From assembly GCA_964438975.1 (NCBI GenBank), contig CAYTMU010000001.1, positions 186,001-250,000 on the forward strand: a stretch of 64,000 nt of DNA. The letters run 5' to 3'. Positions 43,637 to 52,196 of the stretch are shown piece by piece; the first letter of the stretch is position 1; each line of letters starts with the position of its first letter. The notes beneath the pieces are model-generated. The model was given only the letters and a program-made list of their open reading frames with translations, was not told the DNA's origin and did not search any database. The position numbers and the translations under genes are program-made. The DNA comes from Chryseosolibacter sp964438975 (GTDB taxonomy: Bacteria > Bacteroidota > Bacteroidia > Cytophagales > Cyclobacteriaceae).

Positions 43637-43667
43637 AATTCCACAAAGCATCCACAAGTTTTCCACA
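43637..43667 (+). repeat. Three DnaA-box-like repeats at 11-bp spacing upstream of nrdB
   Basis: AATTCCACA (43637-43645), GCATCCACA (43648-43656) and TTTTCCACA (43659-43667), each followed by AA or AG. All share TCCACAA or TCCACAR and start exactly 11 bp apart, with 2-bp gaps. The third fits the relaxed DnaA-box pattern TTWTNCACA; the others match only its 3' part. Confidence 0.6.
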
Positions 43668-43857
43668 AAGCGCGAAATCAGGTCAGGATCGCATTTTTTG
43701 AATTATCCCTTTGATTTTTTTCATTTGTACACTTGACGCTGACAGGGGTAGGAAATCACGCTACTTCGCAAGCCAGGCAAATTAACGAGAAGTACACCAG
43801 GTGAGGGCACAGGCCGTTATCTGTTAATATATTTTGTTAACCTTAAAAGCACGCATT

Positions 43858-44850
43858 ATGAGCCAAGCATCCATGAGTGAAGAACCGATTTTAAGAGAGA
43901 ACAAAGGCCGTTTCGTTTTGTTTCCCATTGTACACCACGACATCTGGAAGTACTACAAACAAGCGGAAGCGAGCTTCTGGACAGCGGAGGAGATTGATCT
44001 TAGCCATGATCTTCGCGACTGGGAGAACCTCAACGATGGGGAGCGTCATTTTATCACCCATGTTCTTGCTTTCTTTGCGGCAAGTGACGGAATCGTCAAT
44101 GAAAACCTTGCCGAGCACTTCATCGCTGAAGTGCAATACACCGAAGCCAAATTTTTCTATGGCTTCCAGATCGCCATCGAAAATATCCACTCGGAGACTT
44201 ATTCACTGCTCATCGATACGTACGTGAAAGACGCGAAGGAAAAAGACAAACTTTTCAATGCGATCGACACGATGGACTGCGTCAAGAAGAAAGCCGAGTG
44301 GGCATTGCGCTGGATCGACAAAGGCAACTTTGCCGAGCGGCTTATCGCGTTTGCCGCCGTGGAAGGAATTTTCTTCTCAGGCTCATTCTGCTCGATCTTC
44401 TGGTTAAAGAAGCGCGGCCTCATGCCGGGCCTCAGTTTCTCAAACGAACTGATCTCCCGCGACGAAGGCTTGCACTGTGATTTCGCATGTCACCTTTATA
44501 CCGACCACGTAGTGAACAAACTTCCGAAAGAACGTGTTATCGAGATCATCAAAGACGCTGTGGAGATCGAAAAAGAATTTGTGACAGATGCTTTACCAGT
44601 GAACCTCATCGGCATGAATGCTGAGCAGATGCGTCAATACATCGAGTTCGTAGCAGACCGTCTCATCAACGAATTAGTCGGCACAAAAATTTTCAATGCT
44701 ACGAATCCGTTTGACTTCATGGACATGATTTCTCTGCGCGGAAAAACGAACTTCTTTGAAAAGCGCGTGGCCGAATATCAAAAAGCCGGTGTCATGGGCA
44801 GCACTGACAAAGAATCTTCACCAAAGTTTTCTTTGAACGAGGATTTTTAA
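43858..44850 (+). CDS. nrdB: Ribonucleotide reductase class Ia, small subunit
   Basis: Carries the di-iron/tyrosyl radical needed to make deoxyribonucleotides. The 330-residue product has ENIHSETY with metal ligands E108 and H111 and the radical tyrosine Y115, and SRDEGLHCDFACHLY with the second ligand set. The C-terminal tail ends FSLNEDF, the acidic-aromatic peptide that binds NrdA. The start ATG at 43858 (MSQASMSEEP) is used; an upstream frame-open codon adds 8 residues. nrdA follows after 60 bp. Confidence 0.97.
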   Translation: MSQASMSEEPILRENKGRFVLFPIVHHDIWKYYKQAEASFWTAEEIDLSHDLRDWENLNDGERHFITHVLAFFAASDGIVNENLAEHFIAEVQYTEAKFFYGFQIAIENIHSETYSLLIDTYVKDAKEKDKLFNAIDTMDCVKKKAEWALRWIDKGNFAERLIAFAAVEGIFFSGSFCSIFWLKKRGLMPGLSFSNELISRDEGLHCDFACHLYTDHVVNKLPKERVIEIIKDAVEIEKEFVTDALPVNLIGMNAEQMRQYIEFVADRLINELVGTKIFNATNPFDFMDMISLRGKTNFFEKRVAEYQKAGVMGSTDKESSPKFSLNEDF

Positions 44851-44883
44851 TTACATTCAGATCACTTTTTCATCTATTCTGAC

Positions 44884-44892
44884 TTATCCACA
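44884..44892 (+). promoter_or_regulatory. Perfect DnaA box between nrdB and nrdA
   Basis: TTATCCACA, identical to the E. coli high-affinity DnaA box, 18 bp before the nrdA ATG. It may regulate nrdA together with the repeats upstream of nrdB. Confidence 0.6.
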
Positions 44893-44910
44893 TACAACCC
44901 TATTTCGAAG

Positions 44911-47346
44911 ATGCTTGTAGTAAAACGTGACGGACGCCGAGAATCAGTAAAGTTTGACAAAATCACCGCACGCATAGAAAAACTCTGCTACGGTCTCGAC
45001 CCCAAGTTCGTCAATCCAGTAGAAGTGGCCATGAAGGTGATCAATGGCCTGTATGATGGCGTATCCACCCAGGAACTCGACAACCTTGCAGCGGAGATCG
45101 CAGCGACTATGGCGACCCGGCATCCCGACTTCGCGAAGCTCGCTGCCCGTATCGCCGTCTCAAACCTTCACAAAGTGACGAGCAAGTCGTTCTCCAACAC
45201 CATGAAGCGCTTGTATCAGCACGTGGATCCTAAGAACGGACAAAATGCACCGCTGATATCCAAGGAGACCTGGAAGGTGATCAAGGAGCACGCAGCCGAA
45301 TTGGATCAGGCGATCCTTTACGACCGCGACTTCAGCTATGATTTCTTTGGCTTTAAAACGCTCGAACGCTCATACCTGATGAAAATCGACGGGAAAACGG
45401 TAGAGCGTCCCCAGCATATGATCATGCGTGTCGCGGTAGGTATCCACGGCGCTGACATTCCCGCGGCGATCGAAACATACAATCTGATGTCGGAGAAATG
45501 GTTCACGCATGCAACACCTACACTCTTTAACGCGGGAACACCTAAGCCACAGCTTTCCTCCTGCTTCCTCCTCACAATGAAGGACGACAGCATCGATGGG
45601 ATCTACGATACACTGAAGCAATGTGCCAAAATATCGCAATCAGCAGGTGGCATCGGACTCAGCATTCACAATGTCCGCGCAAAAGGATCATACATAAAAG
45701 GTACAGGCGGGACATCCAACGGGATCGTCCCGATGCTGCGAAATTTTGATATGACCGCGCGTTACGTCGATCAGGGCGGTGGCAAACGCAAAGGTAGCTT
45801 TGCCATTTATCTGGAGCCGTGGCATGCAGATATCTTCGACTTCCTCGACCTCAAGAAGAACCACGGCAAGGATGAGATGAGAGCGCGCGACCTGTTCTAC
45901 GCGATGTGGATTTCAGACCTGTTCATGCAACGCGTCGAAAATAATGAGATGTGGTCGCTGTTCTGCCCCAATGAAGCCCCCGGACTAGCGGAAGTGTGGG
46001 GCGAGGATTTTGAGCGCCTCTACCAAAAATATGAGAGCGAAAACAAATTCCGCAGACAAGTAAAAGCTCAGGATCTCTGGTTTGAAATACTCGAGTCTCA
46101 AATTGAAACGGGTACCCCCTACATCCTCTACAAGGATTCTGCGAACCGGAAATCAAACCAGAAGAATCTGGGCACCATCAAATCCAGTAACCTCTGCACC
46201 GAGATACTCGAATACACTTCACCTGATGAAGTCGCAGTCTGTAACCTGGCGTCACTGGCACTGCCGAAATTTGTTACCGAAGACGGCAAGTTCGATCACC
46301 AGAAGCTTTATGAGATCACCAAAGTTGTCACGCGCAACCTCAACAAGGTAATCGATGTCAACTATTATCCGGTCGAAGAAGCACGCCGCTCAAACATGAG
46401 ACATCGTCCCATCGGTCTTGGCGTCCAGGGCCTCGCTGATGTTTTCATCATGCTGCGCATGCCTTTCGATAGCGAAGAAGCACGTGGACTGAATCGCGAC
46501 ATTTTCGAGACTATCTACTTCGCCGCAATGGAATCCTCAATGGAGGAATCGCGGAGAGATGGATCTTACGAGACCTTTAAAGGATCGCCTGTTTCAAAAG
46601 GCATCTTCCAGTTCGATATGTGGGGTGTAACGCCTTCGTCCGGTCGCTGGAACTGGGACAAGCTCAAGCAGGAAGTGAAGCAACACGGCGTGCGTAACTC
46701 ATTGCTCGTCGCTCCCATGCCAACCGCCTCAACATCGCAGATCCTCGGAAATAACGAGTGCTTCGAACCTTATACCTCAAACGTATATACGAGAAGAACT
46801 CTGTCAGGCGACTTCATCGTAGCTAACAAACACCTGATGAAGGATCTCATCGACATCGGCCTCTGGAGTGAAACGATGCGTCAGAAACTCATCGCGACGA
46901 ACGGTTCCGTGCAACCGATTCCTGAGATCCCGCAAAATCTGAAGGATATCTATAAGACGGTTTGGGAGATCTCGCAGAAGGCCATTATCGATATGTCTGC
47001 CGACCGGGGAGCTTACATCTGCCAGTCACAGAGCCTGAACATTCACCTGACGGACCCGAATTTCGGAAAACTTACTTCGATGCACTTCTACGCATGGAGG
47101 AAAGGCCTGAAGACCGGTATGTATTATCTGAGATCTACTGCGGCCGCCGATGCGATCAAATTCACGCTCGACAAGTCAGCACTTAAGGAACCTGTTACCG
47201 AACAAGCTGCCGTCGCTGCTACTGGAGCGGTAAAAGACCCCCAGCAGTCGCTGCACTACGAACAGGTACAAAATTACGAACAGAAGCGCGCTGATATGTC
47301 GTGCTCACTGGATGATCCGGATAGTTGTGAAGCTTGTGGCAGCTGA
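44911..47346 (+). CDS. nrdA: Ribonucleotide reductase class Ia, large subunit
   Basis: Catalytic subunit reducing ribonucleoside diphosphates. The 811-residue product starts with an ATP-cone (MLVVKRDGRRESVKFDKI), the dATP activity-control domain. The active site has PKPQLSSCFL (first redox Cys), NLCTEI (the N-C-E triad) and NVYTRRTLSGDF near the second half; the tail ends with CEACGS, the C-terminal Cys pair that relays reduction. The genes are ordered nrdB-nrdA, with a perfect DnaA box in the 60-bp gap and a terminator after the stop. Confidence 0.98.
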   Translation: MLVVKRDGRRESVKFDKITARIEKLCYGLDPKFVNPVEVAMKVINGLYDGVSTQELDNLAAEIAATMATRHPDFAKLAARIAVSNLHKVTSKSFSNTMKRLYQHVDPKNGQNAPLISKETWKVIKEHAAELDQAILYDRDFSYDFFGFKTLERSYLMKIDGKTVERPQHMIMRVAVGIHGADIPAAIETYNLMSEKWFTHATPTLFNAGTPKPQLSSCFLLTMKDDSIDGIYDTLKQCAKISQSAGGIGLSIHNVRAKGSYIKGTGGTSNGIVPMLRNFDMTARYVDQGGGKRKGSFAIYLEPWHADIFDFLDLKKNHGKDEMRARDLFYAMWISDLFMQRVENNEMWSLFCPNEAPGLAEVWGEDFERLYQKYESENKFRRQVKAQDLWFEILESQIETGTPYILYKDSANRKSNQKNLGTIKSSNLCTEILEYTSPDEVAVCNLASLALPKFVTEDGKFDHQKLYEITKVVTRNLNKVIDVNYYPVEEARRSNMRHRPIGLGVQGLADVFIMLRMPFDSEEARGLNRDIFETIYFAAMESSMEESRRDGSYETFKGSPVSKGIFQFDMWGVTPSSGRWNWDKLKQEVKQHGVRNSLLVAPMPTASTSQILGNNECFEPYTSNVYTRRTLSGDFIVANKHLMKDLIDIGLWSETMRQKLIATNGSVQPIPEIPQNLKDIYKTVWEISQKAIIDMSADRGAYICQSQSLNIHLTDPNFGKLTSMHFYAWRKGLKTGMYYLRSTAAADAIKFTLDKSALKEPVTEQAAVAATGAVKDPQQSLHYEQVQNYEQKRADMSCSLDDPDSCEACGS

Positions 47347-47361
47347 TCCAACGAAATCCTT

Positions 47362-47388
47362 AAGCCCCGTTTCAAACGGGGCTTTTTT
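47362..47388 (+). terminator. Terminator of nrdBA
   Basis: AAGCCCCGT, loop TTCAA, ACGGGGCTT (47362-47384), then four more T. Confidence 0.9.
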
Positions 47389-47510
47389 CGGCCCAAAAAG
47401 TTGCAAAAAGGAATCTTAAGGCACGATAACCCCATCGCATAAGAACAGTGTAATCAGGGAAATTACTTATATTTATAGTTTTCCGTTTACTTTGGCAAAA
47501 GCTAGTCGGT

Positions 47511-47921
47511 ATGAGAAAGAAAAACATAATGCTGGTTGACGACGACAAGATTTTCAATTTCCTGAGTGAGAAGACAATCATTTCGCTTGGTCTTGCCAAC
47601 GAGATCCATTTTGCACTCAACGGAAAACAGGCTTTGGAACTTCTGGAAGAGTACAAGAAAGGTAATGTGCAGCGGCCGGATATCATCTTTCTGGATCTGA
47701 ACATGCCCATTATGAACGGTTATGAATTCATCGAAGCATTTGCCGCGATGGATCTACCTGAAAAAAATGCTATCACCATTGTCGTCCTGACTTCCTCCGC
47801 AGACCCCGGCGACCTCGCGCGAGCCAAAGAACTCGGCATCAAGTACTATTTCAATAAACCGCTAACGCGTGACGAAATCAAGAAGATGATCGGTCAGGAA
47901 TTCAGTTATGATCTGAACTGA
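47511..47921 (+). CDS. CheY-like response regulator
   Basis: A single receiver domain of 136 residues with no output domain. IMLVDDDKIF holds the acidic pocket (D10-D12), IIFLDLNMPIMNG the phosphoacceptor D62, VVLTSSADPGDL the Thr94 switch and YYFNKPL the Lys116. It therefore can be phosphorylated and act by protein-protein contact. No kinase is adjacent; the orphan kinase at 5.4 kb could be a partner, but this is a guess. The next gene converges. Confidence 0.92.
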   Translation: MRKKNIMLVDDDKIFNFLSEKTIISLGLANEIHFALNGKQALELLEEYKKGNVQRPDIIFLDLNMPIMNGYEFIEAFAAMDLPEKNAITIVVLTSSADPGDLARAKELGIKYYFNKPLTRDEIKKMIGQEFSYDLN

Positions 47922-47966
47922 CCTTGCTATCAGGTCACCTGCCGGACTACGGCCGATGCTCAGGTG

Positions 47967-49445
47967 CTAAAACTGAAAATAGATGAATGGCTGTATGCCC
48001 GCCGATTTAGTCTGAATAACAAGAATGATCACGGCGATCATAAACGCCGCCTTCCCTCCCAGAGACATGTTTGTAACCGATTCCTGCGCGGCCAGTTCTG
48101 CTTCCCGTGGCATGAAGTGCAGTACATAGCCGACTATCATCAGCATAAATACGACCTTATACGCACCGATGAATTCTAACAGGAGTCCCGGGCTCAAATG
48201 AAACCATATCTGATTCAGTATCTCACCGACAGTGACCATATCCGCCGCGCGGAAAAATATCCAGCAAAAACACACAAAGTGGAAAGTGAGGAATATCCTC
48301 AGAAAGTCGCGCCACGGACTGGAAGTCTTCTCCACCTTGGCAACACGTGCTCTGTAGAATTTATGAACGCCGAGCGCGAGGCCGTGAAGTCCGCCCCAGA
48401 TAATGAATCGCCACGATGCTCCGTGCCAAAGCCCGCCGAGTAACATAGTGATCATGAGGTTTACGTAAGTGCGCAGTTCGCCCTTCCGGTTTCCTCCCAG
48501 TGAGATGTAAAGATAATCACGCAGCCAGGTCGATAGTGAAATATGCCAGCGCCGCCAGAACTCTGTGATATTCTTCGACTGGTACGGTGAATCAAAGTTC
48601 AGCGGAAATCGGAACCCGAGTATCAATGCAATCCCGATCGCCATGTCGGAATACCCGGAGAAATCGCAGTATATCTGGAGCGCATATCCGTACACCGCAA
48701 AAAGATTTTCTATTCCTGAATACAGAGAAGGCGCATCGAATACCCGATCCACGAAATTCGTACTGATGTAATCGGAGATCACTGCCTTTTTGAATAGTCC
48801 GCATCCAATGAGAAACACACCGCGGCCAAACATTTCGGGGGTTACCAGTGTAGGTTTGTGAATTTGCGGGAGAAAATCCGCCGCGCGAACGATCGGGCCC
48901 GCAACGAGCTGGGGAAAGAACGAAACGAAAAACGCGTAATCCAGGATACTGTCCACTGGCTTCAACTGCCCGCGATACACATCGAGTGTATAGCTGAGAG
49001 ACTGAAATGTAAAGAACGATACACCGACGGGCAGGAAGATATCAAGAGGTTGAAACTCCGCTCCCGCAACCGAGAAGAACGTACCGAGGATGAAATTCGT
49101 GTACTTAAAGTACCCCAGCATCCCCAGGTTCACTACCAGCGTGAGAATGATAAACAACTTCCGACGCCCGGGATCCTTCGATTCGTACATCAGTCTCGCC
49201 AAGGTGAAGTCGATCGCGGTGGCGAAAATCAAAAGGAGAAAATATATTCCGCTGGACTTGTAATAGAAATAGAGAGAAAATAGGGTGACGAAAATAAGTT
49301 TCGGCCTGTCGGTGTGGCTCAGCCCTTTGTATACAAACAAAAATGCAGTGAACAGAAACAGAAAGAGTCCGCTATTGAAGATCAGAGGCTCCTCCGGGTT
49401 ATAGAGGAAGATATCCTTCAGCTTATGGATGTCGATCGGGAACAT
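47967..49445 (-). CDS. MBOAT-family O-acyltransferase (AlgI/DltB type)
   Basis: A polytopic membrane protein of 492 residues that moves acyl groups, mostly acetyl, to extracytoplasmic glycans. It has about ten membrane helices. LGGLWHGASWRFIIWGGLHG has the family's invariant histidine in WHGAS, and PVGVSFFTFQSLSYTLDVYR, WRRWHISLSTWLRDYLYISL and GNRKGE are conserved AlgI/DltB blocks. It is the last of three overlapping genes with two SGNH proteins, the pattern of an O-acetylation module. The substrate (exopolysaccharide, peptidoglycan or LPS) cannot be told. Confidence 0.92.
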   Translation of the reverse strand: MFPIDIHKLKDIFLYNPEEPLIFNSGLFLFLFTAFLFVYKGLSHTDRPKLIFVTLFSLYFYYKSSGIYFLLLIFATAIDFTLARLMYESKDPGRRKLFIILTLVVNLGMLGYFKYTNFILGTFFSVAGAEFQPLDIFLPVGVSFFTFQSLSYTLDVYRGQLKPVDSILDYAFFVSFFPQLVAGPIVRAADFLPQIHKPTLVTPEMFGRGVFLIGCGLFKKAVISDYISTNFVDRVFDAPSLYSGIENLFAVYGYALQIYCDFSGYSDMAIGIALILGFRFPLNFDSPYQSKNITEFWRRWHISLSTWLRDYLYISLGGNRKGELRTYVNLMITMLLGGLWHGASWRFIIWGGLHGLALGVHKFYRARVAKVEKTSSPWRDFLRIFLTFHFVCFCWIFFRAADMVTVGEILNQIWFHLSPGLLLEFIGAYKVVFMLMIVGYVLHFMPREAELAAQESVTNMSLGGKAAFMIAVIILVIQTKSAGIQPFIYFQF

Positions 49446-50697
49446 AACTGTAATAGCTCTTCATCAGAGCATGGTAAAAAAGGTACCCCTGATATTCATA
49501 GCCTTGTCGCGTCAGATGCAGGCCATCCCGGCTCAGCAGGGCATTATCTGCCCAGCGTTGTGCCGAATGTTCGCCGCCCATGGCTCGGTAAAGATCGTAG
49601 AAGGCGAGTCCATTCTCAACCGCATACCGGAGGATCCGGTCCCGCACGTCGCGTATCCCCGGATTGAGTTTGTTTCGCTTTCGAAAGACATCTTGTGGCG
49701 TCACCAGGATAAAAGCAGCTGAAGGATTACCTCGCTGTAACGTCATCAAGAGGCCACCTATGTGCGTCGAAAGTGTGTTATCCATATAGGGATACCCCGC
49801 CGACTCATTTGTGCCCAGTGAGATAATAAACAGATCCGCGTTCAGCGTTGCGGTCTGATCCGCGAAATACCTGGCAGCATTGTAATGTTTGTATTTCGCA
49901 CCGTTGACGCCGACGGTGTGATAAAACACCCCCGCCCGCGAGTTGTCGAGAACTGCCCCGTAGATGATCGCGCGCGTTTGATCGGCATGATTCCTGACGC
50001 TCCGGATATCAACAGCACCCACATAATTCTCCCAGAACACTCTCGAGTGATTTCTCAAAGAATCTCCATCCACCTCCTGAATCTTCCCAAGTTCATTGCC
50101 CTGAAGATCGCGAATGGAAAAATCGAAGCTCGCATCGTCCTTCTCAAAGTAGAGAGTCAATGCATTAAAGGAATAATCAACTGACAGGTCGGTCATCGCG
50201 ATCTGTAGGCTTGCCTCGGGGTCTGTGCTTTCAATTGTGACACCGCCGATGCCGATCGGAAGTGGCTGGTCCGGAAATACACATCGTTTCGACCTCCAGA
50301 TCGCTTTGGAGGCCGTCCGGTAATTGTCAGGTTCATTGCTGCCAGCAACCCGAAGTGGGACTATGAGGCCTCTTCCGGCGTTGCCGAAGTCACGATGGAA
50401 ACTGCGCCGCACAACACTAGTCATATAGTCCGCCTGAATGTGTGAGTCGCCGATGTGTACAATATTCACTCGGCCCTCCCTGGTGTGATGCAATTGGTAC
50501 AGCTTCTCCAGAAATCCCTGAAGATGGCCCGTGTTGTGAATTACATTGTCGTCGTCAACCTCAAGACCATACGCAGGATAATTCGATTCAACCGTCTGAC
50601 CGGAAACTTCCTGGATATCGGCGACTGTCAGGATCCAGCAAAGGGCCAGCCATTGCGCTACCGATGCTCTGGGCCAGCCACTACAAACTCTTTCCAT
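49423..50697 (-). CDS. SGNH-family acyltransferase/esterase, second of pair
   Basis: Secreted or anchored partner of the MBOAT enzyme. The frame is open to 50718, but the Met at 50697 gives a normal N-terminal hydrophobic segment (LALCWILTVADI), 424 residues. VNIVHIGDSHIQADYMTS has the nucleophile Ser85 (block I GDS), SLGTNESAGYPY is block III with Gly and Asn, and DGLHLTRQGYEYQGYLF carries the Asp and His of block V. So the catalytic set is complete. It overlaps the upstream SGNH gene by 17 bp and the MBOAT gene by 23 bp. Confidence 0.85.
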   Translation of the reverse strand: MERVCSGWPRASVAQWLALCWILTVADIQEVSGQTVESNYPAYGLEVDDDNVIHNTGHLQGFLEKLYQLHHTREGRVNIVHIGDSHIQADYMTSVVRRSFHRDFGNAGRGLIVPLRVAGSNEPDNYRTASKAIWRSKRCVFPDQPLPIGIGGVTIESTDPEASLQIAMTDLSVDYSFNALTLYFEKDDASFDFSIRDLQGNELGKIQEVDGDSLRNHSRVFWENYVGAVDIRSVRNHADQTRAIIYGAVLDNSRAGVFYHTVGVNGAKYKHYNAARYFADQTATLNADLFIISLGTNESAGYPYMDNTLSTHIGGLLMTLQRGNPSAAFILVTPQDVFRKRNKLNPGIRDVRDRILRYAVENGLAFYDLYRAMGGEHSAQRWADNALLSRDGLHLTRQGYEYQGYLFYHALMKSYYSYVPDRHP

Positions 50698-52051
50698 GTT
50701 TCTCCAGGTAGTCCTCATAACTGTGGAGGAGACTCTTGATAAGTTCGTTTGAAACCTTTTCGCCTCCGCTGTGATTTAGATGAGTGTAGTCTTTGGCGGC
50801 GAGGGCCGGTTTGGCGGTTACGAACCTGACCATGCTGTTTTCCCCACCCATCGCCTCGAAGAGATCCCAGAATGCGATTTCCGTTTCCTGGGCGATCATA
50901 CGTTGTGCGTTTCGCATCGCAGGAATTGCGTTCATGGTTTCGAACTTACCACGCGAATTACTACTGCGATCGCTCACACTCAACAAAAGGAAACTCGCTT
51001 GCGGAAACGACTTTTTCATATTGTTAACCACTCTCACCATTCGCTTTACGTAGGCGCGATAGTTAAGCGAATCTTCAACCACCATATTCAGTCCGAATTG
51101 CAGCACAACGAGTTTGTAGTTGCGATAACTGTTGAATTTGCTCAGCATCCCCCGGCTAATTCCGGTGAGACTGATTCCGGAATTTCCTCGCAGTGAAAAG
51201 TTGTCGACGTAAACACCAGGGCCATCCTCGAAGCTAGCTCCATACAGCTGGAGACTGTCAAAAGGCTCAAAGGAAAAGCGGATGGACTTCATCTTCCGGC
51301 CTCGATGCACCCACTCCTGAAGGTGTTCCGATTTCTTCAGCGGGGCGACATGCTGAGTAGTGTCGTAATCCACACTGAATCTGACGGAAGCCTGCTTATA
51401 GTTTTTGTAATACAATTTCACCGTGTGAAATTCCTGAAGAAATCGCCGGCGTGCCGGGCGGTATTCCACCCAGTTACCTTCAAGCGGCACAAAGGAATAT
51501 CCTGCAGGGCCGTACTCTGCCGTAGAATCTGACCGGGAGATCAGATTGCTTGAACGCCAGTTGTCAAAGGAATGCCTGATGGTATTGCGGAATCCCGCAA
51601 CCCCCGATGTGATCGGAACAAATCCGACGCCCTTGCCTCCGAAGACTGCTTGAAGCGAGTCGCGGAAACTGCCACAAAAAACATCCCCTTCGATAAATGA
51701 GTCGCCATAGAATGCAATCCGAACCGGTTTTGGTTTTTGCGCCAGTTCAGCCAGCGCGGCATGGAACTTTTGCATCGCCGTGCTATCGCCACTGTAATCC
51801 TCAATACATGTCAGACCAGGGGGACACACCTCTTTAACCAACTGTATGACGGAGTCTTGCTTGGCAACGAGCGAATCGGTAAACGCAACTGCAACGCTAT
51901 CTACCCTTTCCAGGGTAATGTCAGACAGCAAGTTGATTCGCTTGAATGTCAGAAGTTCGAATGAAAACCGCGGAATGACAGAGAGTACCAGCAGGCAACC
52001 AATAACAATGACGCATAGCAGGAATGACTCGTGCAGCCGGTTCTTACTCAT
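50681..52051 (-). CDS. SGNH-family acyltransferase/esterase, first of pair
   Basis: 456 residues: one N-terminal membrane helix (about 9-27), an outer-side linker, then an SGNH domain with IAFYGDSFIEGDVFCGS (nucleophile Ser118), VLQFGLNMVVED as block III with the Asn, and DYTHLNHSGGEKVSNELI with the catalytic Asp and His. It is the first gene of the module and is membrane-anchored, so it faces the periplasm. It resembles the other SGNH protein only in the motifs, suggesting distinct roles such as acyl transfer and removal, or old divergence. The stop lies inside the next gene. Confidence 0.85.
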   Translation of the reverse strand: MSKNRLHESFLLCVIVIGCLLVLSVIPRFSFELLTFKRINLLSDITLERVDSVAVAFTDSLVAKQDSVIQLVKEVCPPGLTCIEDYSGDSTAMQKFHAALAELAQKPKPVRIAFYGDSFIEGDVFCGSFRDSLQAVFGGKGVGFVPITSGVAGFRNTIRHSFDNWRSSNLISRSDSTAEYGPAGYSFVPLEGNWVEYRPARRRFLQEFHTVKLYYKNYKQASVRFSVDYDTTQHVAPLKKSEHLQEWVHRGRKMKSIRFSFEPFDSLQLYGASFEDGPGVYVDNFSLRGNSGISLTGISRGMLSKFNSYRNYKLVVLQFGLNMVVEDSLNYRAYVKRMVRVVNNMKKSFPQASFLLLSVSDRSSNSRGKFETMNAIPAMRNAQRMIAQETEIAFWDLFEAMGGENSMVRFVTAKPALAAKDYTHLNHSGGEKVSNELIKSLLHSYEDYLEKHGKSL

Positions 52052-52099
52052 CTTACTTCGTACGCTGAATCCTGGTGAGTGACCTCACTTGACAACAGG

Positions 52100-52107
52100 C
52101 AAAGCTA
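52100..52107 (-). promoter_or_regulatory. -7 box for the SGNH-SGNH-MBOAT operon
   Basis: TAGCTTTG on the minus strand, 48 bp before the first ATG. No TTTG is seen at 19 bp; the -33 region is unclear. Confidence 0.45.
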
Positions 52108-52196
52108 AATACTTTTGCCGACCTGTTCCGTCAGCGTACTCAATAAAGTCTTCCAATTGTCGATTTTTCGGCATAACACGAGCAGTACAGCATCGG

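Larger units (their letters stand above)
43450..43857. other. 408-bp gene-free region between divergent rplU and nrdB
   Basis: The longest gene-free stretch here. It holds the rplU promoter (43472-43479), an AT-rich patch (43543-43563), three DnaA-box-like 9-mers (43637-43667), a T-rich stretch near 43703-43728 and the unmarked nrdB start region. I see no RNA gene. A TAnnTTTG box for nrdB is not clear; an A/T-rich stretch (43825-43837) lies where it might be. Confidence 0.7.

Noticed and set aside
47511..52051. CheY-like gene as part of the acylation operon
   Set aside because: It is on the opposite strand and converges with the MBOAT gene.
52052..52196. Small RNA or terminator between acs and the SGNH operon
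   Set aside because: No stable hairpin with T-run; only a -7-like box for the SGNH gene is supported.
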